Assembly (NCBI GenBank): GCA_964536465.1
Contig: CAZHXQ010000030.1
Coordinates: 1 to 19,983 of the forward strand
Direction: 5' to 3'
Length of the DNA: 19,983 bases
Origin: Mesolinea sp964536465
GTDB taxonomy: Bacteria; Chloroflexota; Anaerolineae; Anaerolineales; Anaerolineaceae
Below the pieces are notes generated by a model. The model made no database searches, was not told where the DNA came from, and was given only the letters and a program-made list of their open reading frames with translations. Shown here piece by piece: positions 12,772 to 19,983 of the stretch. A program made the position numbers and the translations under genes. The first letter of the stretch is position 1. Every line of letters begins with the position of its first letter.

Positions 12772-15765
12772 TTAAAAACCTTCCAACTTAGAAAGGTCCG
12801 CATAGGGTTTTATTAACCCGGCGACCCTCTGTAAAATTGCCAGGCGCGATTCACGCAGTTCCTGATCTTCAGCCATGACTAACACTTTGTCGAAGAAGGT
12901 GTTGATTGGCTCTACCAACTTTTCGATTTGGCTAAGCGCGTTTTCCATTCCAGGCATATGGGTCAATATTTCTTCAGCCTCAGAAACCGCTTTGTAGAGC
13001 CGCTTTTCCTCTTCTTCAATCAGTAGAAAGGCGTTGACGGTTAACTGCCGGTTAAGGTCTCGGGTAATACGCACACAGCGGCTGAAAGCCGGCAAAATAT
13101 CATTCCAGTCAGGCTTGTTGACCCACGCGGTCAATACTTCAACAGCTTCTTTGGCGCGGGCAGGGTTATCTCCGCTGACCTCCTCCACTGCGTCGATGAC
13201 ATCGTGGGCAAAGCCTTGTTCCAGCAGAATCGTATGCAGGCGTCCGCTGATGAAAGCGGCTGCTTGCTCTACTATCTCATGGCTGAAGGGAACGTTTAAG
13301 AAAGAGCCGGCTTGCTGTAATGCCCAGCGCATGTCGAAATTCAACTTTTTACCCAACAAAATGCTGACCAATCCGATTGCCGCCCTGCGCAGCGCGAAAG
13401 GGTCTTTATTTCCGGTGGGGGTCAGGCCCACCGCGAACAATCCTGCGATCGAATCTAACCGGTCTGCCAGGCCCACCACCACGGCGGGCATGCTTTCAGG
13501 CAAAGGGTCGTCGGCTGTCCTTGGTTGATAATACTCAAACACACCCTCCGAAACATCCTCACTCTCACCCGAACGGCTGGCATAGTACCTGCCCATCACA
13601 CCCTGCAGGCTGGTCATTTCAACCACCATCTCAGAAGCCAGATCTGCCTTGCATAACCTTGCGATTCGCAGCGCTGTTGTGGTTTGCTGCTCATCCAGAC
13701 CCAGTTTTTCTGCCAGAACCTGCGTTATCTTTTCGATGCGTTCGGTTTTATCCAGCATCGATCCCAACTGCTTTTGAAAGGTCAGCTGCGCCAGCTCAGG
13801 CACAAAATCTTCCAATTTCTTTTTCAGGTCTTCCTGCACGAAAAATTCCGCGTCCGCGAATCTTGCCAGGATGACCTGCAGGTTACCATCCAGCACGGTT
13901 TCAGCATGCAGTTTGTCCCCATTTCTGATCACAATAAAATGGTTGGTCAGTTTTCCATGCCGATCCAAAACCGGAATATAACGCTGGTGCTTTTTCATCA
14001 CCCCGATCAAAACTTCAGGCGGAAGACTATCCAGATAGCGCTTATCAAAAGTACCCAGCAAGGCGGTTGGCTGTTCCACCAGATTGGCAATCTCAGTCAG
14101 CAAATCCTCGTCCTGAGCAAGCACTCCATTCACGCTCACTGCCAGGTCAAGCGCCTGACGCCCAATGCTCTGCCTGCGAGCCGCGGGGTCCAGGATAATG
14201 CCTTGACCCTCAAGATAAGCCCGGTAAGCGTCCAACGAGTCAATTTCCGTGCTCGGCTGACTTGAAAAGCGCAAACCCCGCGTCTTGCGGTCAGATTGCA
14301 GCCCGCCAAATTCGAACGGCACCACGCGACCGCCCAAAATTGCGAGCAGCCAGCGCACCGGACGCGAGAAACTCGCCCCGCTTTTGTTCCAGCGCATCGA
14401 CTTGGCAAAATGCAGCTCCCTGATCATTTCTGGCAGCCTTTCCGCAAGCAAGCGCAGGCTCTCCTGACCTTCTTCAGCAATTGCTGCCACCACATAACGG
14501 CCATTTTCAAAGTCTTTCACCGCCAACTGGTCAACATCCAACCCTTTGCTGCGCGCGAAACCTTCTGCCACCTTGGTGGGCTTGCCCTCGCTGTCGAACG
14601 CTCTCTCAGCTGGAGGACCTTTCAACTCTACCGAACGATCCGCCTGTCTGGTTTGCAGATTCCTGACCCAGACGGTCAGTCTTCGTGGGGTGCCTTTCAC
14701 CTCAATCTCACCATGCTCCAGGCGCGCCTCACTCAGCCATGTAATGAATGCCGTCCGCAGTTGTTCAATCGCCCGCCCCAACTCACTGGCTGGTAATTCT
14801 TCCGTGCCGATTTCAAAAAGAAAATCTGCTTTTTGCGGGAGATCAGTATGGTTTACGCTGACAATCTCGGCTTTTTCCACTGGTTCTGACACCAGCCAGG
14901 GGAAACCCATTTCCTCCCGCTGGGAGTAATAGGCTTCAGCAACCCGACGCGAAAGTTCCCGCATTTTTCCAAAGAGAGCCTGCCGGTCAGTGAAGCCCAC
15001 AGCTCCACGGGCATCCAGAACGTTAAAGGTGTGGGAACACTTGATTACATAGTCGTAGGCCGGCAAGACCAGGCCTTCATCCAATGCCTTTTCGGCTTCT
15101 TGAGTAAACAGAGCGAACACCTCCCGCAATCGGGGAACATCCGCCACTTCGTAATAGTAGGTAGAATGCTCACGCTCTGCAACCTGGTAAATATCGCCAT
15201 ACAGCCGCTGGTCATTCCAGCGGATATCCTTGAAGTGGTTTACGCGCTGCAGGGTCATCGCGATTCGCTCCAAACCATAGGTCAGCTCCACCGCAGGAAC
15301 TTCGAGGGTCATGCCCCCGGCCTGCTGAAAGTAGGTAAACTGGGTAATTTCTTGCCCATCCAGCCAAACTTCCCATCCCAGCCCCCAGGCAGACAGAGCG
15401 GGTGATTCCCAGTTATCCTCCACAAAACGGATGTCATGCTCCTCAGGATTGATGCCTAAAGCAAGCAAAGAGTTGAGATACAGCTCCTGCGGGTTGCCCG
15501 GGTCTGGTTTTAGAATCACTTGAAATTGATTATGCTGTTGCAAACGGTTGGGGTTTACGCCGTACCTTCCATCATCAGGGCGCACTGAGGGCTCAAGATA
15601 GGCCACACGCCAGGGTTCCGGGCCCAATACGCGCAAGAAGGTAGCCGGGTTCATCGTGCCCGCGCCCACCTGGGAATAATACGGCTGCCAGATCAAACAC
15701 CCCTGACTCGCCCAATAAGCCTGCAGCTTGAAAATGATTGACTGAAAATCTAATCCCTGCTTCAT
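12772..15765 (-). CDS. glyQS: Glycyl-tRNA synthetase, fused alpha and beta subunits
   Basis: Class II synthetase that charges tRNA-Gly, of the bacterial alpha2beta2 type but with both subunits in one chain of 997 residues. Residues 1 to about 291 are the alpha (GlyQ) part, with LEPSVRPDDGRYGVNPNRLQ (57-76), QFQVILKP and the motif-3 stretch VELTYGLERIAMTLQ (159-173). A short linker follows. From about 313 the beta (GlyS) part starts with ADFLFEIGTEELP and runs through the HD-like and tRNA-body regions to a C-terminal helical anticodon-binding (DALR-type) domain. Fused glyQS is known in Chlamydia and some other lineages. The preferred start is the ATG at 15765, 5 bases after AGAGG; a GTG at 15771 is in frame but overlaps that ribosome site. 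A TATAAT at 15791-15796 gives a short leader, so no T-box fits between promoter and start. The gene converges on the MerR-type regulator. Confidence 0.95.
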   Translation of the reverse strand: MKQGLDFQSIIFKLQAYWASQGCLIWQPYYSQVGAGTMNPATFLRVLGPEPWRVAYLEPSVRPDDGRYGVNPNRLQQHNQFQVILKPDPGNPQELYLNSLLALGINPEEHDIRFVEDNWESPALSAWGLGWEVWLDGQEITQFTYFQQAGGMTLEVPAVELTYGLERIAMTLQRVNHFKDIRWNDQRLYGDIYQVAEREHSTYYYEVADVPRLREVFALFTQEAEKALDEGLVLPAYDYVIKCSHTFNVLDARGAVGFTDRQALFGKMRELSRRVAEAYYSQREEMGFPWLVSEPVEKAEIVSVNHTDLPQKADFLFEIGTEELPASELGRAIEQLRTAFITWLSEARLEHGEIEVKGTPRRLTVWVRNLQTRQADRSVELKGPPAERAFDSEGKPTKVAEGFARSKGLDVDQLAVKDFENGRYVVAAIAEEGQESLRLLAERLPEMIRELHFAKSMRWNKSGASFSRPVRWLLAILGGRVVPFEFGGLQSDRKTRGLRFSSQPSTEIDSLDAYRAYLEGQGIILDPAARRQSIGRQALDLAVSVNGVLAQDEDLLTEIANLVEQPTALLGTFDKRYLDSLPPEVLIGVMKKHQRYIPVLDRHGKLTNHFIVIRNGDKLHAETVLDGNLQVILARFADAEFFVQEDLKKKLEDFVPELAQLTFQKQLGSMLDKTERIEKITQVLAEKLGLDEQQTTTALRIARLCKADLASEMVVEMTSLQGVMGRYYASRSGESEDVSEGVFEYYQPRTADDPLPESMPAVVVGLADRLDSIAGLFAVGLTPTGNKDPFALRRAAIGLVSILLGKKLNFDMRWALQQAGSFLNVPFSHEIVEQAAAFISGRLHTILLEQGFAHDVIDAVEEVSGDNPARAKEAVEVLTAWVNKPDWNDILPAFSRCVRITRDLNRQLTVNAFLLIEEEEKRLYKAVSEAEEILTHMPGMENALSQIEKLVEPINTFFDKVLVMAEDQELRESRLAILQRVAGLIKPYADLSKLEGF

Positions 15766-15790
15766 AAACACCTCTGTAATTATCCGCTTG

Positions 15791-15823
15791 ATTATACTTC
15801 ACCAGCCTCGCCCAACAGGTGAA
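15791..15823 (-). promoter_or_regulatory. glyQS promoter region with dyad
   Basis: On the minus strand a perfect TATAAT (15796 to 15791) lies about 25 bases before the glyQS ATG. Immediately upstream are inverted arms TTCACC and GGTGAA (plus-strand 15798-15803 and 15818-15823) with a 14-base spacer, covering the zone where a -35 box and an activator or repressor would sit. No good -35 hexamer at 16-18 bases is visible, so activator dependence is possible. Confidence 0.45.
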
Positions 15824-15834
15824 AGGGTAAAACC

Positions 15835-15919
15835 TGCCGCTCTATGGTACGCGCTCGCTGGGTCTGCCACTTCTCGCTCGCTCATAATCGCAGCATGCTG
15901 AAAGACCAGCAGAGCGGCA
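15835..15919. repeat. Nested inverted-repeat element between recO and glyQS
   Basis: TGCCGCTCT (15835-15843) and AGAGCGGCA (15911-15919) are perfect 9-base inverted arms. Directly inside the right arm, AGACCAGC (15903-15910) pairs with GCTGGGTCT (15857-15865) with one bulged G, and the loop contains the palindrome CAGCATGCTG (15891-15900). The 85-base element could fold on either strand. It lies 40 bases past the recO stop and upstream of the glyQS promoter, so a recO terminator, a structured RNA or a miniature repeat are all open. No U-tract follows it. Confidence 0.5.
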
Positions 15920-15959
15920 CTATTCTACCTACTGGGCAGGAAAGACTGCCGGAAGCGGG

Positions 15960-16718
15960 TCAGGATACCTGGTCTAGAAAGCCGGGCGTTTTAAGCTCAT
16001 ACTCCAGCAAGTAAGTCAGATACTGCTCGATCAGTTTGCTCAATTCCAGGTCGATATTCTCAGGAATGCTGCGGTTCTTTACCTGGGGCCAGGGTGAACG
16101 CTGGAAAAACCGCAGATACTTCAAAGCGTTCATGCTTATTGGCCAGGCAGTCGGGTCTCCCGATAAAGATCTGGGGCAAACCACACCGCCCAGTTTAGCG
16201 GAAAAATACTGATTCTCTGGTTGAATTTCCCTGCCGCATACGACGCACTCCTGCAATTGGGGTTTGAAACCGAGAATGTCCATCAGGTGCACTTCATAAT
16301 AGTGCAGCACCAGACCAGGCGAGATCCCCGCGTCCAGTCGGGAAAGCGTCTCCACAACCAGATTGAAGAGATTTCGATTTTCACCCTCTTCATAGGTAAA
16401 GCGATCGAGCAACTCCGACACGTATGCTGCCTGGGCGGTCAGCTTCAGGTTTTCCCGGATGTTAGCAAAATTTCGGATGGTCTCTGCCTGGGTGACTAAT
16501 TCGAGATTGCGCCCTCTGGCTAATTGAAGGGCGGCCTGGGTAAAGGGTTCCAGGTGGCCGGCTTTGCGGCTTTTGAGCTTTCTCACGCCCTTGGCGATGG
16601 CCTGCAGCTTTCCTTTTTCGAGCGTATAAAGCGTTAAAATACGATCCGCCTCTCCGTATTCACGGTGGCGGATCACCAACGCCTGCACGCGATAAGACCT
16701 CGGTTCCTTGCTGCTCAT
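15960..16718 (-). CDS. recO: DNA repair protein RecO
   Basis: Recombination mediator of the RecFOR pathway: binds DNA and SSB, anneals strands and helps load RecA at gaps. The 252-residue length is normal. Residues about 8-80 form the N-terminal OB fold (RVQALVIRHREYGEADRILT, KGKLQAIAKGVRK), followed by the helical domain and a zinc-finger-like region. That finger shows C158-VV-C161 and C181, but the expected fourth cysteine is a serine (CPRS, 181-184), so zinc binding may be weaker or lost, as in a number of RecO proteins. The ATG at 16718 lies 12 bases after the cdd stop with only a weak ribosome site, so it relies on the upstream operon. It is the last gene of the glmU-corC-cdd-recO run. 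Confidence 0.93.
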   Translation of the reverse strand: MSSKEPRSYRVQALVIRHREYGEADRILTLYTLEKGKLQAIAKGVRKLKSRKAGHLEPFTQAALQLARGRNLELVTQAETIRNFANIRENLKLTAQAAYVSELLDRFTYEEGENRNLFNLVVETLSRLDAGISPGLVLHYYEVHLMDILGFKPQLQECVVCGREIQPENQYFSAKLGGVVCPRSLSGDPTAWPISMNALKYLRFFQRSPWPQVKNRSIPENIDLELSKLIEQYLTYLLEYELKTPGFLDQVS

Positions 16719-16730
16719 AACATCTTGTTG

Positions 16731-17144
16731 TTATCTTGCCAGGTCTTCAGGTCCAAAAGATCGCGGCAAAATCCCTTCCATAGTGCTTTCAAACACGATC
16801 TTACCTTCCTCATCAGCAAGGATCACCGGCATGTCCGGTTCTGCAAATTCCCGCATAACCTGTCGGCAAGCTCCACAAGGTGAGCCCCCATTGCGGGTCA
16901 CCACCACGATGGCCTTTAACCGGCGGTTCCCCTCAGAGATCGCCCTGAAGATCGCGACTCGTTCTGCGCACAGACCTGAAGGGTAAGCCGAATTCTCAAT
17001 ATTCGCGCCGCCATAAATCTGGCCATCTTCTGCCAAAACCGATGCTCCTACCGCGTAGTGAGAATAGGGGCTATAGGCTCGTTTTTGGTAAAGGAGAGCT
17101 TCGTCAATCAGCGCTTTTTTGAGCTCATTCGTCAGAATTTCCAT
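16731..17144 (-). CDS. cdd: Cytidine deaminase
   Basis: Pyrimidine salvage enzyme converting cytidine or deoxycytidine to uridine or deoxyuridine; zinc-dependent, cytoplasmic, normally a homotetramer for this 137-residue form. The active site is complete: the CAE motif at 59-61 (zinc ligand C59 and proton shuttle E61) and PCGACRQ (89-95) with zinc ligands C90 and C93. The substrate region AYSPYSHYAVGA (23-34) and NIENSAYPSGLCAER (48-62) are typical. The ATG at 17144 follows a strong GAGGAG 8 bases upstream and overlaps the end of the CorC-like gene by 20 bases. Functionally it complements upp at 8130-8753, though the two are in different transcription units. Confidence 0.97.
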   Translation of the reverse strand: MEILTNELKKALIDEALLYQKRAYSPYSHYAVGASVLAEDGQIYGGANIENSAYPSGLCAERVAIFRAISEGNRRLKAIVVVTRNGGSPCGACRQVMREFAEPDMPVILADEEGKIVFESTMEGILPRSFGPEDLAR

Positions 17145-18408
17145 TGCTGGTCTCCTCTTCCTTCTCTTCCAGGTGGTGAGCCCGTTGGACTTTCACTCTC
17201 AAGATCCGTCTGGCAGCCACCTCTTCTACCGTGAATTCGAATTTACCGTAGGTGATCATTTCTCCCGGTTGTGGCACCCGACCCATCTGACCATAAATAA
17301 ATCCCCCCAGTGTGTCGGCATACTCATCCGGGAGGCTCAGACCTGTGATCTCGTTAAATTCATCAATGGTCGCTCGCCCCTGGATTAGATAACCGCCATC
17401 GGGCAGCTCTTCATACAGGTTTACTTCACCCTGATCATACTCATCGCGGATCTCGCCAACAATCTCTTCCACAATGTCCTCCAGGGTAACCACCCCGGCC
17501 ACACCGCCATATTCATCCACAACCAGAGCCATATGCACTCCGCGTGATTGCATTTCGGTCAGCAATTCGTCCACTTTTTTTGCTTCCGGCACAAAATATG
17601 CCGGGCGGATCAGATGGCGTTGATTGGCAATGGTGTCATCGCCATCCACCACTGCCAGCAGGTCTTTGGCATACAGCAAACCAATCACATTATCGATCGT
17701 GTCGTCATAGACCGGCACCCGTGAATGCCCGGCGGTAATGAACTCCTGCCTGGCTTCCCGGATGGTGGTATCCACATCCATGGCCAACACATCCATGCGC
17801 GGAATCATGATTTCCTTGGTCATGGTTTCGCCGAAGTGGAAGATCGAATAGATCATCATTCTCTCTCCCTGGTCAAGGGTGCTTTCTGGTTGCTCCTGCT
17901 CAACCCAATCCCGAAGGCTCTCATCGGTTACCGACAGGGTAACATTTTCAGCGTATTCTCCCAGGATCGCGATCATCATCCTGGTGATCGGTGCGGAAAC
18001 AAAGCTGATCACATTTGCAGAACCAGTCCAGGTCAATGCCGCCTTCTCAGGCGATACCAGGATTTTCCGTTCAATCAGGAATTCGAAAGCGGTGACGATC
18101 ACCATTACCAGTAGCAAAATCAGCAAAACCAGCCAGATATCATTGACCATTACAACACGGTCCAGCAATAGCATTGTTATGCCTGCCAGTAAAAAGTGTG
18201 TGAAGACGAGCCCCAGCCTTAAGGCGGTTCGCAAGCCCTGCTTCTCGATCAATGCGATTGTTTTGTCAACTCTGGACGAATTTTCCATGCGCAGGCTGAA
18301 CAGCCACGGCAATCGTACATGAGTAAAAGATGATTTAGCCGCTGAGGAGACCAGGTCGAGCACAAAAAACACTATCCACAGGACTCCTAGCAAAATAGAA
18401 TCCGTCAC
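17125..18408 (-). CDS. CorC/TlyC-type membrane protein: DUF21 (CNNM) domain, CBS pair, CorC_HlyC domain
   Basis: Membrane protein of the hemolysin-C/CorC/CNNM group, linked in relatives to Mg2+/Co2+ efflux; a hemolytic role is only historical naming. With the preferred start it has 427 residues: N-terminal hydrophobic helices (roughly 5-25, 65-83, 90-112 and further), then two CBS domains (about 203-265 starting at MIPRMDVLAMD; about 270-322 with ALVVDEYGGVAGVVTLEDIV), then a CorC_HlyC domain (about 330-410, YLIQGRATIDEFNEI, TLGGFIYGQMGRVPQPGE). The tail is acidic (EEKEEETSNGNSDE). The first in-frame ATG (18462) lies inside glmU and has no ribosome site. The GTG at 18408 follows AAAGGAA and starts one base after the glmU stop, giving VTDSILLGVLW, so I take GTG as the start. 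It overlaps cdd by 20 bases. Confidence 0.9.
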   Translation of the reverse strand: MTDSILLGVLWIVFFVLDLVSSAAKSSFTHVRLPWLFSLRMENSSRVDKTIALIEKQGLRTALRLGLVFTHFLLAGITMLLLDRVVMVNDIWLVLLILLLVMVIVTAFEFLIERKILVSPEKAALTWTGSANVISFVSAPITRMMIAILGEYAENVTLSVTDESLRDWVEQEQPESTLDQGERMMIYSIFHFGETMTKEIMIPRMDVLAMDVDTTIREARQEFITAGHSRVPVYDDTIDNVIGLLYAKDLLAVVDGDDTIANQRHLIRPAYFVPEAKKVDELLTEMQSRGVHMALVVDEYGGVAGVVTLEDIVEEIVGEIRDEYDQGEVNLYEELPDGGYLIQGRATIDEFNEITGLSLPDEYADTLGGFIYGQMGRVPQPGEMITYGKFEFTVEEVAARRILRVKVQRAHHLEEKEEETSNGNSDE

Positions 18409-18409
18409 G

Positions 18410-19765
18410 TTATTCCTTTCTTTCCTTTGGTCGGGCAGGCACACCGTACACGATCGTGCCATCAGGCACGTCTCTGGTGACCACCGAACCAGCCCCTGTC
18501 TGGGCGTTTTTACCGATTTTCACCGGTGCGACCAACATCGTGTCGCTGCCAATAAAAGTATTTTCGCCAATTTCGGTCGGGTGTTTCATCTTGCCATCAA
18601 AATTGCATGTGACCGTACCCGCGCCAATATTTACATTCTTTCCAATTTTAGCATCCCCAATATACGAGAAATGCCCCACCTTGACACCTTCAGCCAGTAT
18701 AGATTCTTTAACCTCACCGAAATTTCCCATGTGAACACCATCCATCAACACCGCCCCCTTGCGCAAATGACAGAATGGCCCCATGACCACCTGGTCACCA
18801 ATGATTGCTTTTTCGGTGACACTATAGCTGATCACGCAGTCATTACCAACCTTCGTATTCAAAAGAGTGCTGTCTGGCCCGATAGCGCAATTTTCACCAA
18901 TACTGGTGCTTCCGCGCAGGTGAGTGTTGGCTAAAATGATTGTATCCTGCCCAATCCGGACCTCACAACCAACACTGCAGCTGTCAGGGTCCAGAAAACT
19001 GACGCCATCCAACATCCACTGCCGTATGATCCGTTTTCGCATGGCAATCTCGCAATCAGCCAAATCTACACGTGTATTGACGCCTAAGCCCTCCGTTGGG
19101 TCCTCGAGCGTGACCGCATCCAGTTTTTTGCCCTGGCTGACGGCCATCTCCACCAGATCAGTGATGTAATACTCGCCTTTGGGTGAGGCTTCAATCTTCC
19201 TCAGGTTTTCCCAGAGCCAGTCAGCCTCAAAACAATAGGCTGAAATGTTGTATTCCCGAACCTTAAGCTGCTCTGGGCTGGCGACTGCTTCTTCTACGAT
19301 CCCAGTCGGTTTTCCGTTCTCATCTCTCAATACCCGGCCAAACCCTCTGGGCACATCACCGATCACGCTGGTCATAGTCAAAACATTCCCGGCGGCTTGG
19401 TGAAATTTAACCAGCGAAGCGATGGTCTCTTCCCGTAGCAGGGGCATATCAGCTAAAGTAACTAACACCAGTTCCGACTTACCCCTCAAAACCGCCTCAG
19501 CGCTCATGACCGCGTGCCCGGTCCCAAGTTGCTCAGTCTGCAGGGCAAATTGGACACCTTCGCCAAAACTTTCCCGCAAGGCTTGGGTTACCGTTTCACT
19601 GCCATGGCCAACCACTACCACCGGCGGCAGGTCGCTGAGACCAATTACACTGGCAAGTGCGTGGAATACCATCGGCTTGCCCAAAACCTCATGCATCATT
19701 TTCGGTTTGCGCGAGTTCATACGCGTACCCATGCCGGCGGCCAGTACAACAGATGCGATAGTCAT
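18410..19765 (-). CDS. glmU: Bifunctional GlmU: N-acetylglucosamine-1-phosphate uridyltransferase / glucosamine-1-phosphate acetyltransferase
   Basis: Makes UDP-GlcNAc for peptidoglycan and surface glycans in two steps, acetylation of GlcN-1-P and uridylylation. Residues 1 to about 228 are the pyrophosphorylase domain: LAAGMGTRMNSRKPKMMHEV (8-27), QTEQLGTGHAV (76-86) and LADMPLL (104-110), with D106 as the likely Mg2+ ligand; the usual GD is AD here. Residues about 250-445 are a left-handed beta helix built of hexapeptide repeats, with GHFSYIGDAKIG (364-375) holding the catalytic His H365, and NIGAGTVTCNFDG (379-391). Length 451 is normal. The ATG at 19765 lies 8 bases after GGAG. It is the first protein gene of the glmU-corC-cdd-recO run and lies downstream of tRNA-Gln. 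Confidence 0.97.
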   Translation of the reverse strand: MTIASVVLAAGMGTRMNSRKPKMMHEVLGKPMVFHALASVIGLSDLPPVVVVGHGSETVTQALRESFGEGVQFALQTEQLGTGHAVMSAEAVLRGKSELVLVTLADMPLLREETIASLVKFHQAAGNVLTMTSVIGDVPRGFGRVLRDENGKPTGIVEEAVASPEQLKVREYNISAYCFEADWLWENLRKIEASPKGEYYITDLVEMAVSQGKKLDAVTLEDPTEGLGVNTRVDLADCEIAMRKRIIRQWMLDGVSFLDPDSCSVGCEVRIGQDTIILANTHLRGSTSIGENCAIGPDSTLLNTKVGNDCVISYSVTEKAIIGDQVVMGPFCHLRKGAVLMDGVHMGNFGEVKESILAEGVKVGHFSYIGDAKIGKNVNIGAGTVTCNFDGKMKHPTEIGENTFIGSDTMLVAPVKIGKNAQTGAGSVVTRDVPDGTIVYGVPARPKERKE

Positions 19766-19794
19766 TGATTGCTCCAGGAGTTAATACGCGAAAA

Positions 19795-19824
19795 TACAAG
19801 GAGGCATTTCTGTCTCACCTTGTA
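19795..19824 (-). terminator. Possible terminator between tRNA-Gln and glmU
   Basis: TACAAGG and CCTTGTA form perfect 7-base inverted arms with a 16-base loop. On the minus strand the second arm runs into TTTT, as in an intrinsic terminator, but the stem is short and AU-rich and the loop long. It may end the tRNA transcript or only attenuate reading into glmU. Confidence 0.4.
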
Positions 19825-19870
19825 AAAACATAGGTGTGGGTCATCTGAGTCTGTGTCCACAATAATTCAG

Positions 19871-19941
19871 CCGGGGCACTTGGAGTCGAACCAAGATCAA
19901 CGGATTCAAAGTCCGGTGTGCTGCCATTGCACCATGCCCCA
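19871..19941 (-). tRNA. tRNA-Gln (anticodon TTG)
   Basis: A 71-base cloverleaf on the minus strand. Acceptor bases GGGGCA pair with TGCCCC, with the U1-G72 weak first pair typical of glutamine tRNAs. The D arm is GTGC/GCAC, the anticodon loop is CTTTGAA (anticodon TTG, reading CAA and CAG) on a CGGA/TCCG stem, and the T arm is CTTGG/CCAAG around TTCGACT. The top anticodon-stem pair (C-T) is mismatched. CCA is not encoded; CTG follows the discriminator G. Confidence 0.95.
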
Positions 19942-19954
19942 AATTTATAGCCAA

Positions 19955-19983
19955 ATTTTAGCATAAATTCTTGTGACTGCCAA
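19955..19983 (-). promoter_or_regulatory. Promoter for tRNA-Gln
   Basis: On the minus strand TTGGCA (19983 to 19978) and TAAAAT (19960 to 19955) are separated by exactly 17 bases. Each hexamer matches consensus at five of six positions. Transcription would start near 19948, a few bases before the tRNA 5' end at 19941. The -35 box touches the window edge. Confidence 0.6.

Noticed and set aside
13034..15405. Several plus-strand frames opposite glyQS
   Set aside because: All are shadows of the 997-residue synthetase, whose motifs are complete.
15840..15870. TGGTACGCG resembling a T-box motif near glyQS
   Set aside because: It lacks one C of the TGGNACCGCG consensus and is on the strand opposite to glyQS, upstream of the likely promoter.
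1..19983. Mobile elements, CRISPR arrays, toxin-antitoxin or defence genes
   Set aside because: No transposase, integrase, regularly spaced repeats, small paired toxin genes or nuclease/helicase defence proteins were seen; ClpB and RecO are housekeeping.

Overview
This looks like the end of a draft-assembly contig from a bacterium of the Chloroflexota, most likely an Anaerolineae-type organism (inference, about 0.6). Pointers are a glycyl-tRNA synthetase with alpha and beta subunits fused, two lipoproteins joining a PBP-like region to a CapA-like domain, a MerR/cobalamin-type regulator, and moderate GC content. No 16S rRNA gene or other decisive marker is present. Bases 1-47 are not biological: they are an Illumina P5/TruSeq adapter that truncates the first gene and adds a false C-terminus.

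Left part (48-3835): a CaCA-family cation/Ca2+ exchanger (minus, truncated) and the ClpB disaggregase (plus) diverge from a 325-base intergenic region. That region holds two sets of short direct repeats and an inverted repeat around a likely -10 box. A 327-base stretch without a convincing gene follows clpB.

Middle part (4163-12627): a CapA-like lipoprotein; then a compact run of a metallo-beta-lactamase-fold protein with a degraded metal site, a small dimeric alpha/beta-barrel protein and MutY; then, convergent, uracil phosphoribosyltransferase (upp) coupled to a four-helix membrane protein. Next comes a YacP-like NYN-domain protein, perhaps leaderless. A second CapA-like lipoprotein overlaps a MerR/CarH-like regulator by ATGA, behind a good sigma70-type promoter that carries two dyad symmetries. 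The regulator's expected cobalamin axial histidine appears to be tyrosine.

Right part (12772-19983), all minus: fused glyQS with its own probable promoter, flanked on both sides by inverted-repeat-rich spacers; then, in transcription order, tRNA-Gln, glmU, a CorC/TlyC-type CBS transporter-like protein, cdd and recO. The last four genes are nearly contiguous or overlapping and probably form one operon. The tRNA has a promoter-like TTGGCA-N17-TAAAAT at the very edge of the window.

Most genes are ordinary housekeeping genes. The least ordinary content is the pair of PBP/CapA-like lipoproteins, one co-transcribed with an apparently altered B12-type regulator, and the metallo-beta-lactamase-fold pseudoenzyme next to mutY. 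I see no CRISPR array, insertion sequence, prophage, toxin-antitoxin pair or defence island.
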